IMG/VR virus record: IMGVR_UViG_3300017697_000133
Location: 1 to 20,350 of that record
Origin: a virus
Strand: one strand, 5' to 3'
Length of the DNA: 20,350 bases
Below are positions 14,846-20,350 of this stretch, one piece after another. The notes under the pieces are model-generated. The model was not told the DNA's origin. It made no database searches and saw only the letters and a list, made by a program, of their open reading frames with translations. The translations under genes and the position numbers were made by a program. Each line of letters begins with the position of its first letter. Position 1 is the stretch's first letter.

Positions 14846-15492
14846 TATATGATCCCTTTCATTACAGGTTTAATCCATTGTCTAACAATAGCATCACTGA
14901 TACCATCATAAGTTTTACTTCTTAGCTTCCATCTATCTTTAGTTGGTGGTAGCTTGTGCATTGCTGAACCCTTGACAGGTTTGACTATTCTAGTCTTAAA
15001 TAATGGTGGTAGGTTATCAAGCCAAAAACAGGTAGCTTTAGACTCCTCATGACCATGATGAAAAGGCTGTGTAAGCATATCGTAGTTACCAATGATAGCT
15101 TTAGCATACTTATGTGGTATTGGATTTTCTAAAGCTTTATATTCTACTGGAAGATCTCTTAAATCATTAAAGAAATTACAGGCATCTATCATATCAGTAT
15201 ATCTATCAAAGCCCCTTGATACACCATTAGACTGCTTGTCAGACCATAAGTGACATACACCACTATTAGCTAAATATGTACAGCTAGGATGGCCTATCAG
15301 CATCTTAATGTTAACCACTTGACTAAGTATATCAAAAGCTTTAAATACGTCACCCTTGATATGATAGTTTTTATGTTTTCCTTCACCATCCAATAAGTCA
15401 ACACTAAAGGCCAGAATATTATTGTCTAAGCACTTGTCTCTTATTGTCCCGCTATGCTCACAAGCTATAAAGACTGCATCCTGTTTTTTCAT
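14845..15492 (-). CDS. Phage DNA-methyltransferase-like protein
   Basis: 215 residues resembling a phage family often annotated as DNA cytosine methyltransferase. Visible blocks: a FACEHSG-type N-terminus with VDLLDGEG (31-38) for the cofactor-binding side, YHIKGDVF (43-50), IGHPSCTYLANSG (66-78) at the position of catalytic motif IV, LENP (121-124) resembling motif VI, PFHHGHEESKATCFWL (143-158) and a C-terminal LPPTKDRWKLRSKTY block. The catalytic loop reads Pro-Ser-Cys rather than Pro-Pro-Cys. Activity and target are unproven; it might modify phage DNA against host restriction. The start has AGAGGTAGAACC upstream. Confidence 0.72.
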   Translation of the reverse strand: MKKQDAVFIACEHSGTIRDKCLDNNILAFSVDLLDGEGKHKNYHIKGDVFKAFDILSQVVNIKMLIGHPSCTYLANSGVCHLWSDKQSNGVSRGFDRYTDMIDACNFFNDLRDLPVEYKALENPIPHKYAKAIIGNYDMLTQPFHHGHEESKATCFWLDNLPPLFKTRIVKPVKGSAMHKLPPTKDRWKLRSKTYDGISDAIVRQWIKPVMKGII

Positions 15493-15514
15493 GGTTCTAC
15501 CTCTCTCAAAAGGT

Positions 15515-15598
15515 TTATAACAATATTAGAATTAGTATACCAGTGAGTACACCAAATAAACAAGCAAAAAGAATATCATTTATGTCTAGTTTATACAT
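15515..15598 (-). CDS. Tiny membrane peptide, 27 aa
   Basis: ATG at 15598 with AAAGGA eight bases upstream; the ribosome binding site starts right after the stop of the 105-aa gene. The product has a polar start (MYKLDINDI) and then one hydrophobic helix of about 18 residues up to its C-terminus. It lies alone in the gap before the methyltransferase-like gene, where no other frame explains the spacing. Function unknown. Confidence 0.6.
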   Translation of the reverse strand: MYKLDINDILFACLFGVLTGILILILL

Positions 15599-15610
15599 TT
15601 TATTTATCCT

Positions 15611-15928
15611 TTAGTTATTTAGATCAACTAATTTATACTCACCACTATTTATCTTAGCTTGTGTTTCTTTTGTTGATTCATTTAAGAATTGGTTACGGTA
15701 TTTACTAGTAGTTACGCTATAGTTCCAATAGGTTTTATCTAGGACTATTTCAAATCTATGAGAATTGAGGTCATCTTTAGTAAAAGCAGTAGTATTATTT
15801 AAGTCTGGTATCTTAGCAATGATGCTATCATAGCTTTGAAAATATGTATTCCCTTGGTCATCTTCAATAACATATTGATTAGCTACTGGTTTACCCGTTC
15901 TTCCAAGTAATGGTTTTACTTTGGTCAT
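15611..15928 (-). CDS. Conserved phage protein of unknown function, 105 aa
   Basis: A soluble protein whose blocks LLGRTGKPVANQYVIED, YFQSYDSIIAKI, YWNYSVTTSKYRNQFL and the final YKLVDLNN fit a pattern I recall from many tailed phages, where it has no named role. The WxYSxTTxKYxxxFL signature near residues 68-82 is the most typical part. No signal or membrane segment. The start reads AAAGGAGAACACAATG, the common early-gene form. Early position suggests a host-takeover or regulatory role, but nothing in the sequence shows which. Confidence 0.8.
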   Translation of the reverse strand: MTKVKPLLGRTGKPVANQYVIEDDQGNTYFQSYDSIIAKIPDLNNTTAFTKDDLNSHRFEIVLDKTYWNYSVTTSKYRNQFLNESTKETQAKINSGEYKLVDLNN

Positions 15929-15947
15929 TGTGTTCTCCTTTGGTTAA

Positions 15948-16073
15948 TTAAAGTTTATTACTAATAGACACATAAACTATCATATTGTGATTGTGTGTCA
16001 AGAATAATTTCCATGTTTCTCTATATTCTCTATAATACTCACCGTCTAATCGTTTACCCCAAAAATTATACAT
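15948..16073 (-). CDS. Hypothetical protein, 41 aa
   Basis: ATG at 16073 with AAGGGA about eight bases upstream, directly after the stop of the 33-aa membrane peptide. The peptide is rich in Tyr, Arg and Trp in its first half (MYNFWGKRLDGEYYREYRET) and ends in a short hydrophobic beta-like stretch. It fills the gap between two convincing early genes. No family recognised. Confidence 0.6.
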   Translation of the reverse strand: MYNFWGKRLDGEYYREYRETWKLFLTHNHNMIVYVSISNKL

Positions 16074-16084
16074 TATGTTGTCCC

Positions 16085-16186
16085 TTAGTTAGTTAAAGCA
16101 ATTAATAAGTGACTAAATACAAAACACCAACTCATAATGCCCAATGCTCCTATAAGACTTACACCTAACATCTTGATGGTTTCCAT
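16085..16186 (-). CDS. Tiny membrane peptide, 33 aa
   Basis: ATG at 16186 with the early-gene start motif AAAGGAGATACACAATG. The peptide METIKMLGVSLIGALGIMSW continues as one long hydrophobic helix to its C-terminus, with a Lys near the N-terminus. It is a single-span inner membrane peptide by appearance. The ribosome binding site is among the best in the window, so translation is likely. Function unknown. Confidence 0.68.
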   Translation of the reverse strand: METIKMLGVSLIGALGIMSWCFVFSHLLIALTN

Positions 16187-16206
16187 TGTGTATCTCCTTT
16201 GTTAAA

Positions 16207-16374
16207 TTAATTTGTTGTTTCTTCTTCTATTGTTTCGTTAATCCATCCGTTATTAATCACTTGCTGTTGTTTCTCTAAAAGTTTAAGGCTTTTAGTTATA
16301 TCAGTATTATAATAAATCTTACTCCATCTAATTGCTTTTCGTATTTCTTTAAGTGTTAAATTCTTATAGTTCAT
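16207..16374 (-). CDS. First early gene, hypothetical, 55 aa
   Basis: I place the start at the ATG at 16374, which follows GGAGACAAC by a few bases; the open frame upstream of it is hydrophobic by chance in AT-rich DNA and lacks a ribosome binding site. The 55-residue product is charged and helical (MNYKNLTLKEIRKAIRWSKI at its start) with an acidic C-terminus. It is the first gene after the long untranslated stretch, the position of T7 gene 0.3, an anti-restriction protein. No similarity to that protein is visible, so its role is open. Confidence 0.7.
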   Translation of the reverse strand: MNYKNLTLKEIRKAIRWSKIYYNTDITKSLKLLEKQQQVINNGWINETIEEETTN

Positions 16375-16408
16375 TGTGTTGTCTCCGTGTTTAATTAATG
16401 TTGATGTC

Positions 16409-16436
16409 AATATACTAAAAAAATAAATAAAAGCAA
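16409..16436 (-). promoter_or_regulatory. Candidate early host promoter
   Basis: On the minus strand TTGCTT (16436-16431) and TATATT (16414-16409) are 16 bases apart, 34 bases before the first early gene. The -10 matches five of six consensus bases, the -35 is weak. The surrounding DNA is very AT-rich, so a chance match is possible. Confidence 0.3.
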
Positions 16437-16783
16437 TAAACAGAAAAATAAAATGCATTCATTAACAATAATTAATGTTAGCAATAAGTCACAACCAGGC
16501 TAACTTATTGTAAACAAAAGGCTTGAGCTGATTAACATAACACACACATTGCATGGCTTGTGGTATACCATAAGTGTTATCCCTTGTTTGCCCTATGTTT
16601 AATGATAAATAAAAAAACAAATTACCACACAAGAGACACAAGCCCAACCTGTAGACAACATAATGACCACACCAGCCAGCCTAATGATGACATTGTGTCA
16701 AACTTTAAGTTTTCTTTGTGTCGCTCTAATGAATATATAAGTGTCGATGGGGGGAAATTTTGCTTTCGACTAGTGCGTATACC

Positions 16784-16815
16784 CCCTCAGATTTTTACTT
16801 TAAATTATCTGAGGG
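16784..16815 (-). terminator. 9-bp hairpin after the last late gene
   Basis: CCCTCAGAT (16784-16792) and ATCTGAGGG (16807-16815) form a perfect 9-bp inverted repeat around a 14-base AT-rich loop, 16 bases after the stop of the 31-aa gene. There is no U-tract on either strand. It could end or stabilise the late transcript, or be part of the structure at the packaged genome end. Confidence 0.4.
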
Positions 16816-16831
16816 AGCACACATAGTTTAC

Positions 16832-16927
16832 CTAATACGTCCTAAGTTTCACAGGTTTCTGCTTAGGTGGCTTCTTACCTACCTTAGGTTTAGGCTTAGG
16901 GTTCTTATATCCTTTAAGTTTGGGCAT
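16832..16927 (-). CDS. Lys/Pro-rich peptide, 31 aa
   Basis: ATG at 16927 with AAAGGA upstream, one base after the stop of the previous gene. The product begins MPKLKGYKNPKPKPKVGKKP and is about one third lysine with many prolines, so it is strongly basic and probably unstructured. It is the last gene before the untranslated stretch. Binding to DNA, RNA or another acidic partner would suit its charge, but this is only inference. No family assigned. Confidence 0.6.
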   Translation of the reverse strand: MPKLKGYKNPKPKPKVGKKPPKQKPVKLRTY

Positions 16928-16928
16928 A

Positions 16929-17120
16929 TTACAGTCCTTTGTGGTTCCTTATTTCACCTTTAGATGACTCATAAGGAAGTCTAGTTGATAATTTAGTTAC
17001 ACCTTGGTTTTTTAAGGTCATACCTCTAGTATCTTTAGGACTAGGGGTAGGATTACGGCCTCCAAGGCTTGAATTGAAGCCCCCATTGCCTACGTCTCCT
17101 GCTACCTTCTTTACTTTCAT
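16929..17120 (-). CDS. Hypothetical protein, 63 aa
   Basis: The ATG follows AAAGGAGCTGGAA, one of the strongest ribosome binding sites in the window. The product is rich in Gly, Asn, Ser, Lys and Pro and looks disordered (for example GNGGFNSSLGGRNPTPSP). No signal, membrane segment or cysteine. It sits between the terminase block and the 31-aa basic peptide. Function unknown. Confidence 0.68.
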   Translation of the reverse strand: MKVKKVAGDVGNGGFNSSLGGRNPTPSPKDTRGMTLKNQGVTKLSTRLPYESSKGEIRNHKGL

Positions 17121-17214
17121 TTTCCAGCTCCTTTGTTTTAATAATTTTAGGTACTCGTTTTACTTTATGCTGCGGTTTATGAACATGATAATCTTTCTTT
17201 TCTTGTATATTCAC
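17053..17214 (-). CDS. Possible basic protein, 53 aa, GTG start
   Basis: A frame opening with GTG at 17214 runs 53 codons and overlaps the starts and ends of both neighbours. It contains a protein-like basic stretch (HKVKRVPKIIKTKELENE) and ends with QWGLQFKPWRP. There is no clear ribosome binding site and it overlaps the 63-aa gene by 68 bases. It fills the otherwise empty 17121-17176, which is the main argument for it. Confidence 0.3.
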   Translation of the reverse strand: MNIQEKKDYHVHKPQHKVKRVPKIIKTKELENESKEGSRRRRQWGLQFKPWRP

Positions 17215-17284
17215 TTGGATAAACTATGCTCCATGTGCCACATTGATTAAGAAGGGTTGGTTGATTTACAGGTATATCAATCAT
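17177..17284 (-). CDS. Possible small protein, 35 aa
   Basis: ATG at 17284 overlaps the stop of the preceding 66-aa gene (ATGATTGA), which suggests coupling. The product includes NQPTLLNQCGTWSIVYPSEY and has a non-random feel, with one Trp, two Cys and mixed charges. The frame is open further upstream (an ATG at 17374) inside the neighbour. Function unknown. Confidence 0.42.
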   Translation of the reverse strand: MIDIPVNQPTLLNQCGTWSIVYPSEYTRKERLSCS

Positions 17285-17477
17285 ACCCTGAAGGAGGATA
17301 TCTTCCTTTACGTCTTTCATAGGGTTCATCCCAAGGGACTGCTCCTCTTGATTTATTTTCTTGTCTTCTGTCATACTTTCTTTTCTCTTGTTTATATTCA
17401 TTTAATTCTTGTCTCAATAGCTCTATTGTTGCTTCTTTCATAATACAAGCAGTACAAGAATCAACATAATGCTTCAT
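17277..17477 (-). CDS. Hypothetical coiled-coil protein, 66 aa
   Basis: The N-terminal part carries two cysteines in CTAC (9-12). Residues about 14-40 are a charged helix likely to form a coiled coil (IELLRQELNEYKQEKRKYDRR). The C-terminal part is Pro/Arg/Tyr-rich (VPWDEPYERRKGRYPPSGYD). The start overlaps the previous stop by one base. It belongs to the string of small genes after the large terminase. Family not recognised. Confidence 0.75.
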   Translation of the reverse strand: MKHYVDSCTACIMKEATIELLRQELNEYKQEKRKYDRRQENKSRGAVPWDEPYERRKGRYPPSGYD

Positions 17478-17677
17478 TAAGCTCCTCTCCCTTTAAACGG
17501 TACACAACCTAAGTTAATTTCTCTTGGTATGGGATTGTTACTATCAGTAGCCTCCTTAAAAATGGTTCGCATACGCTTAATACAGTTTTGCTCACTGTGA
17601 AAGGTTTGCCCTATCTCAGCGTGTACTACAGATATAGGATCACCCCCTAGGTGGATTATCATTAGTAACCAAAGCAT
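17477..17677 (-). CDS. Small exported protein after terminase, 66 aa
   Basis: The first residues (MLWLLMIIHLGG) are hydrophobic and signal-like, though without a clear positive N-terminus. The rest is polar with C32 and C58, which could pair outside the cytoplasm; EQNCIKRM and NLGCVPFKG are the Cys contexts. The ATG is one base after the terminase stop, with AAGG upstream. I recall similar small exported proteins next to terminase in marine phages, but no function is established. Confidence 0.72.
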   Translation of the reverse strand: MLWLLMIIHLGGDPISVVHAEIGQTFHSEQNCIKRMRTIFKEATDSNNPIPREINLGCVPFKGRGA

Positions 17678-17678
17678 T

Positions 17679-19334
17679 TTACCTTGCCTGAGTCCATACT
17701 GACTCGTCTATATTAGTTTCATTTACAGTATTCATAAAGTTCATTATACCATCCATAAACTCCTCTTGTTGTCGCTCTTTGTAAGCAGCGTGTTCATCTT
17801 GGGCCATTTGTTCCCACCAATACTGAACTCCCATAGCCAGAACATCAAGCCTATCGTCATACTGGAGAGACCCTTTGTCTCTCGTCAATCTAGTCATCTG
17901 GTAAAACAGTTGTCTCCTAGGTTCTTCTTTAGATTCCTCATAGTCCCTTTCTACTTCACTTCTATCAATTACAAGTCTATGTTGATTCATAACAGGCTCT
18001 AAGGCATCTATAATTCTGGCCTCCTTCTGTTTACTATGCTTGATCTCCTCAACAGTGCATCTGTGGTACTTAAAGAGGACGGGCTTAAATATCTCAGTAT
18101 ACATCCCGTCCCCAAAGTTAGCCTCAATTTCAACGAGATTGACTTTGTGTTTCTTAGCAATATTAGCCAACTTCGTAAGAGTGAAGTTGTCGTACCCACC
18201 TTTAAGTCCTCCTACTTCAACTACAAAGATTTTACCATGTAACATCTTAGTAACTACATAACCTGTCTCATCCTGTCCTCTACCACTAGGATCAATGTGC
18301 ATAGCAGCACCAGTATAGGTAAAATAGTCCTGTGAGACGTGCATAGCCTTATAAAAATAGTCTCCAGTAAGTCCTACAGCAGGTAAATCTAGTATTTCAT
18401 CCTTACCATAGAGGACTTCTCCTGGCCCTTGCTCTGTACTTAATGGTATTACAATTAAATCTTTAAGTTTCAATGGGAATCTCTGGTCATCTTCACCAGA
18501 AGTATCCAACATAAACTGTAGTGCAAACCCTGATTTACCATAGGAAGCTTCTCGTTCAGATAGATCAAGGCTATCAAACCTCAATGGGTCTGTAGGCTCC
18601 TGAGCTTCGATCTGAAGCTTCTTTATAAAAGGCGATAGTCGGTGTGCATAGAACTCTTTTAAGCGATTGTCGGGCATCCTAGCGGGCCATATGCGACATT
18701 CATAGCCTCTATCTTGTAATCCTGCATATAATGACTCTTCAACCTGTGGAGTACCAAGGTAGATAATACGTCCTACCTTAGGCATCACCACAGCATCGAA
18801 TTCTTTTACTACTTCGCCCAATTTGTCTCTCATTACTTGGGTTAAAGCATTGGATAATACTTCAACATCATCAGCAATGATAAAGTGAGCACGAGACCCT
18901 ACAATCTGTCCAGTGATACCTACAGACTTAACTGAAGGTGCGTGAGCAGCTCTACTTGGGGCTACATCAAAGGCAACATTAGAGTTTCTTTGTTCTTCTC
19001 TTGCCCTGAGATGCTGTAAGATAGGCATCTCGTGTATGATACGTTTAGTAAAAGTAGAGAAATCGTCTGCCCTTTGTTTAGATGCAGATATAACTAGAAA
19101 CTTTAGTTGTGGATCAACCAGTAACTTCCATACAACAAAAGCAGAAGTAATCCAAGATTTACCAACACCTCTGAAGGCTTGTATAATAAGTCTCTTAGGC
19201 CCTTCTTGGAGATACTCAGCGATGTCGTATTGTATAGGAGTAGGAGGAGGTAGAGCAAGGTGCTTCCAAGCAATGTAAAGAAAATTACGGAAGTCACTTT
19301 TAATTAGTTCTAGTTGATCTACTTGGTGTTTCAT
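17679..19334 (-). CDS. Terminase large subunit, T7 gp19-type
   Basis: The ATPase and nuclease that packages DNA into the procapsid and cuts concatemers. 551 aa from the ATG at 19334 (a TTG directly upstream is an alternative; GGAG fits both); T7 gp19 is 586 aa. The ATPase part has Walker A QAFRGVGKSW (about 52-61) and Walker B FIIADDVE (about 151-158), then the coupling motif YLGTPQ (about 192-197). The nuclease part has HIDPSGRGQDETGY (D348), LVEIEANFGDGMY (E402/E404) and DDRLDVLAMG (about 493-502) as the last acidic pair. It overlaps the small subunit gene by 35 bases. The T7-type protein predicts packaging with direct terminal repeats. Confidence 0.95.
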   Translation of the reverse strand: MKHQVDQLELIKSDFRNFLYIAWKHLALPPPTPIQYDIAEYLQEGPKRLIIQAFRGVGKSWITSAFVVWKLLVDPQLKFLVISASKQRADDFSTFTKRIIHEMPILQHLRAREEQRNSNVAFDVAPSRAAHAPSVKSVGITGQIVGSRAHFIIADDVEVLSNALTQVMRDKLGEVVKEFDAVVMPKVGRIIYLGTPQVEESLYAGLQDRGYECRIWPARMPDNRLKEFYAHRLSPFIKKLQIEAQEPTDPLRFDSLDLSEREASYGKSGFALQFMLDTSGEDDQRFPLKLKDLIVIPLSTEQGPGEVLYGKDEILDLPAVGLTGDYFYKAMHVSQDYFTYTGAAMHIDPSGRGQDETGYVVTKMLHGKIFVVEVGGLKGGYDNFTLTKLANIAKKHKVNLVEIEANFGDGMYTEIFKPVLFKYHRCTVEEIKHSKQKEARIIDALEPVMNQHRLVIDRSEVERDYEESKEEPRRQLFYQMTRLTRDKGSLQYDDRLDVLAMGVQYWWEQMAQDEHAAYKERQQEEFMDGIMNFMNTVNETNIDESVWTQAR

Positions 19335-19569
19335 CAAACGGTAACTCCTCTACTAATCCTTTTATGTCTTCATTATTAGCACCAAGGCACTCAATATTAT
19401 TGTCTCGTAGAAACTGCCTTGCAACATTAAGGACTGATGCAGGAGCTGATACTTGTTCAATAGTTCCATCTTTAGATACCGTAGTTACACCGTTAAGAAG
19501 TTGGTCTTTAAGTGTTCTAGCGATAATACCATGTAGATCACCAAGGTCTTTAACAGTTCCATTACTCAT
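19300..19569 (-). CDS. Terminase small subunit, T7 gp18-type
   Basis: 89 residues, the same length as T7 gp18. It directly precedes and overlaps the large subunit, as in all T7-like phages. The sequence has a helical N-terminal half and the block SVLNVARQFLRDNNIE (46-61), which is typical of this family in marine podoviruses (ARxFLKDNNIE). It would recognise the concatemer and regulate the large subunit. The start overlaps the stop of the lipoprotein gene by one base (TAATG). Confidence 0.85.
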   Translation of the reverse strand: MSNGTVKDLGDLHGIIARTLKDQLLNGVTTVSKDGTIEQVSAPASVLNVARQFLRDNNIECLGANNEDIKGLVEELPFDETPSRSTRTN

Positions 19570-19856
19570 TATTTACATACCTCTTTATAGAGATCATTAT
19601 TTCTAGCTATCTTAGCTAAATCTTTTACTACTACACCAGTAGGTTTATTCTTAGTTATCCACTCTTTAGTCTCAGCACTAAGTTGTACTGGCTCATACCA
19701 CAGACATTCTTTAGAGTAGTATGAGTCAGCATTGTATAGTCCTAATCCAAAGTTAGCTGCTGGTGCAGCCATTTCTGATAATAAACTACAGCCCGTTAAG
19801 GACATCAGTAACACCAGTGCGATCTTTAACTTCAGCTTTTGCTTTATCCAGTTCAT
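19569..19856 (-). CDS. Lipoprotein, candidate outer-membrane spanin (Rz1-like)
   Basis: 95 residues. A basic N-terminus (NWIKQKLKLK) and hydrophobic helix are followed by the lipobox LTGC with C23 as the lipidated residue. The mature part contains CLWYEPVQLSAETKEWIT and ends in NNDLYKEVCK, a pattern I have seen in phage lysis lipoproteins of the CxWxxPIxLS type. The start lies within the 3' end of the upstream membrane protein gene, a 71-base out-of-frame overlap as in Rz/Rz1 pairs. It lacks the proline-rich segment of classic Rz1. Role in outer membrane disruption is inferred. Confidence 0.7.
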   Translation of the reverse strand: MNWIKQKLKLKIALVLLMSLTGCSLLSEMAAPAANFGLGLYNADSYYSKECLWYEPVQLSAETKEWITKNKPTGVVVKDLAKIARNNDLYKEVCK

Positions 19857-20064
19857 CTTCTACTTCTTGTAATGCAGCCATCCCTTTAGGATGATTGACG
19901 TTATTAAAGATGTTACCAGCTAACCAGTTAAAGATAGGCCAAAGTTTACCTAAGACAGGTATTTTATTAACAAACCTGTCAGGCATAGCTCCAGTTAGAG
20001 CTGTAAACATTAGTACTACTTCTCCTACTATCTGGAACCAACTTTGGTTCATAAACATTTCCAT
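19786..20064 (-). CDS. Membrane protein, candidate holin or inner-membrane spanin
   Basis: 92 residues. Residues 8-27 form a membrane helix (WFQIVGEVVLMFTALTGAM), and 35-52 (IPVLGKLWPIFNWLAGNI) is a second, weaker hydrophobic segment. The C-terminal third is a charged helix (ALQEVEDELDKAKAEVKDR) able to form a coiled coil. Two readings fit: a small holin with a charged tail, or the inner-membrane partner of the overlapping lipoprotein. Related short phage proteins with an LAGN motif near lysis genes are often annotated as holin without proof. The start has AAGGAGAAACAGA upstream. Confidence 0.6.
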   Translation of the reverse strand: MEMFMNQSWFQIVGEVVLMFTALTGAMPDRFVNKIPVLGKLWPIFNWLAGNIFNNVNHPKGMAALQEVEDELDKAKAEVKDRTGVTDVLNGL

Positions 20065-20075
20065 TCTGTTTCTCC

Positions 20076-20168
20076 TTAATTACATGGTGTACAAACATAG
20101 TATGCTAAACACCATCCTGCTATTACCATCATTGCCATAGTCCAAGGAAACCTATTTAATACATCCAT
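20076..20168 (-). CDS. Tiny membrane peptide, 30 aa
   Basis: ATG at 20168, one base after the stop of the upstream gene. The product MDVLNRFPWTMAMMVIAGWC continues as one hydrophobic helix and ends in VCTPCN, with three cysteines in total. There is no clear ribosome binding site, so translation would depend on coupling to the upstream gene. Its stop sits in the ribosome binding site region of the membrane protein gene. It may be part of the lysis cassette. Confidence 0.5.
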   Translation of the reverse strand: MDVLNRFPWTMAMMVIAGWCLAYYVCTPCN

Positions 20169-20169
20169 A

Positions 20170-20350
20170 TTAGTCACAATTTCTATCCATTATGTGTACA
20201 TTAATAATTAGAGATAATGGAATACTACCATATCCCTTGTATTTTCCTGCCTCACTCATATCCTTATTATATCCTATAACTAGATGATCATTAGATACAC
20301 CCATAAGAAAACCACAGGACTCATAGATAGCCCTTTGTATATCTAAGTCA
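20170..20350 (-). CDS. 3' end of an unidentified gene, cut by window edge
   Basis: A frame is open from the window edge to a TAA at 20172-20170, giving 59 residues. It begins DLDIQRAIYESCGFLMGVSN and ends NVHIMDRNCD. The mix of residues looks coding. It stands just upstream of the lysis and terminase genes, where T7-like phages carry tail fibre genes or small proteins, but nothing visible identifies it. Confidence 0.6.
   Translation of the reverse strand, partial: DLDIQRAIYESCGFLMGVSNDHLVIGYNKDMSEAGKYKGYGSIPLSLIINVHIMDRNCD

Larger units (their letters stand above)
16375..16831. other. Untranslated stretch between terminase block and early genes; likely genome-end region
   Basis: No frame here has a convincing ribosome binding site and coding pattern. 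It holds a 9-bp hairpin (16784-16815), a run of six G (16749-16754) and a run of five C (16782-16786) on the plus strand, and a promoter-like element near 16409-16436. Two tiny hydrophobic minus-strand frames occur (16622-16693 and 16599-16661) without clear ribosome binding sites. In T7-like phages the direct terminal repeat and the early host promoters lie between gene 19 and the first early gene, so this is the expected place for both. No repeat can be shown, because a circular assembly would merge the two copies. Confidence 0.55.

Noticed and set aside
16375-16458. N-terminal 28-residue extension of the first early gene
   Set aside because: The extension is low-complexity hydrophobic sequence from AT-rich DNA, while a good ribosome binding site precedes the internal ATG at 16374.
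16599-16693. Two overlapping hydrophobic tiny minus-strand frames (16622-16693 and 16599-16661)
   Set aside because: Neither has a GGAG-type site; both frames are Leu/Val/Cys-rich by base composition and occupy the likely terminal repeat.
16560-16826. Plus-strand 88-codon frame across the gene-poor stretch
   Set aside because: No ribosome binding site, residue pattern looks random, and every other gene is on the minus strand.
1-20350. CRISPR arrays, tRNA genes, insertion sequences, integrase or lysogeny genes
   Set aside because: No spaced direct repeats, cloverleaf, transposase, integrase or repressor signature was seen on either strand.

Overview
The window is part of the genome of a T7-like podovirus (Autographiviridae type). 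It carries a single-subunit RNA polymerase, a T7 gp5-type family A DNA polymerase, a gp4-type primase-helicase, a gp3-type endonuclease I, a gp6-type exonuclease, a gp2.5-type ssDNA-binding protein and gp18/gp19-type terminase subunits. All convincing genes lie on the minus strand, so transcription runs from high to low coordinates. The DNA is AT-rich. A class II (cobalamin-dependent) ribonucleotide reductase and a MazG-like protein directly after the replication genes resemble the gene content of marine T7-like phages. A low-GC aquatic bacterial host is an inference; the sequence does not name the host.

Layout in transcription order. 20350-16832 is the end of the late region: the 3' end of an unidentified gene, a 30-residue membrane peptide, a membrane protein overlapping a lipoprotein (probable lysis proteins), the small and large terminase subunits, then small genes ending in a 31-residue Lys/Pro-rich peptide. 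16831-16375 has no convincing gene. It contains a 9-bp hairpin and C/G-runs and lies between terminase and early genes, which is where a T7-like genome has its physical ends, so the window probably crosses a circularised or concatemeric junction.

16374-11040 is the early region: about 17 mostly small genes. They include several tiny membrane peptides, a phage DNA-methyltransferase-like protein, a CxxC protein, a widespread phage protein of unknown role, exported or membrane proteins and a 2OG-Fe(II) oxygenase. 11040-8641 is the RNA polymerase, followed by a small unknown gene, ssDNA-binding protein, endonuclease I, primase-helicase, DNA polymerase, a freestanding HNH endonuclease, exonuclease, a DUF3310 protein, MazG-like pyrophosphohydrolase, ribonucleotide reductase and a small unknown gene. 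Structural genes would follow beyond coordinate 1.

How it works together (known for T7-like phages, inferred here): host polymerase transcribes the early region; the phage polymerase then transcribes DNA metabolism and late genes. Endonuclease I and the exonuclease degrade and process DNA, and the reductase with the MazG-like protein supply and control nucleotides. Primase-helicase, polymerase and SSB form the replisome, and terminase packages concatemers. Genes are tightly packed with many 1-, 4- and 20-70-nt overlaps, which suggests translational coupling.
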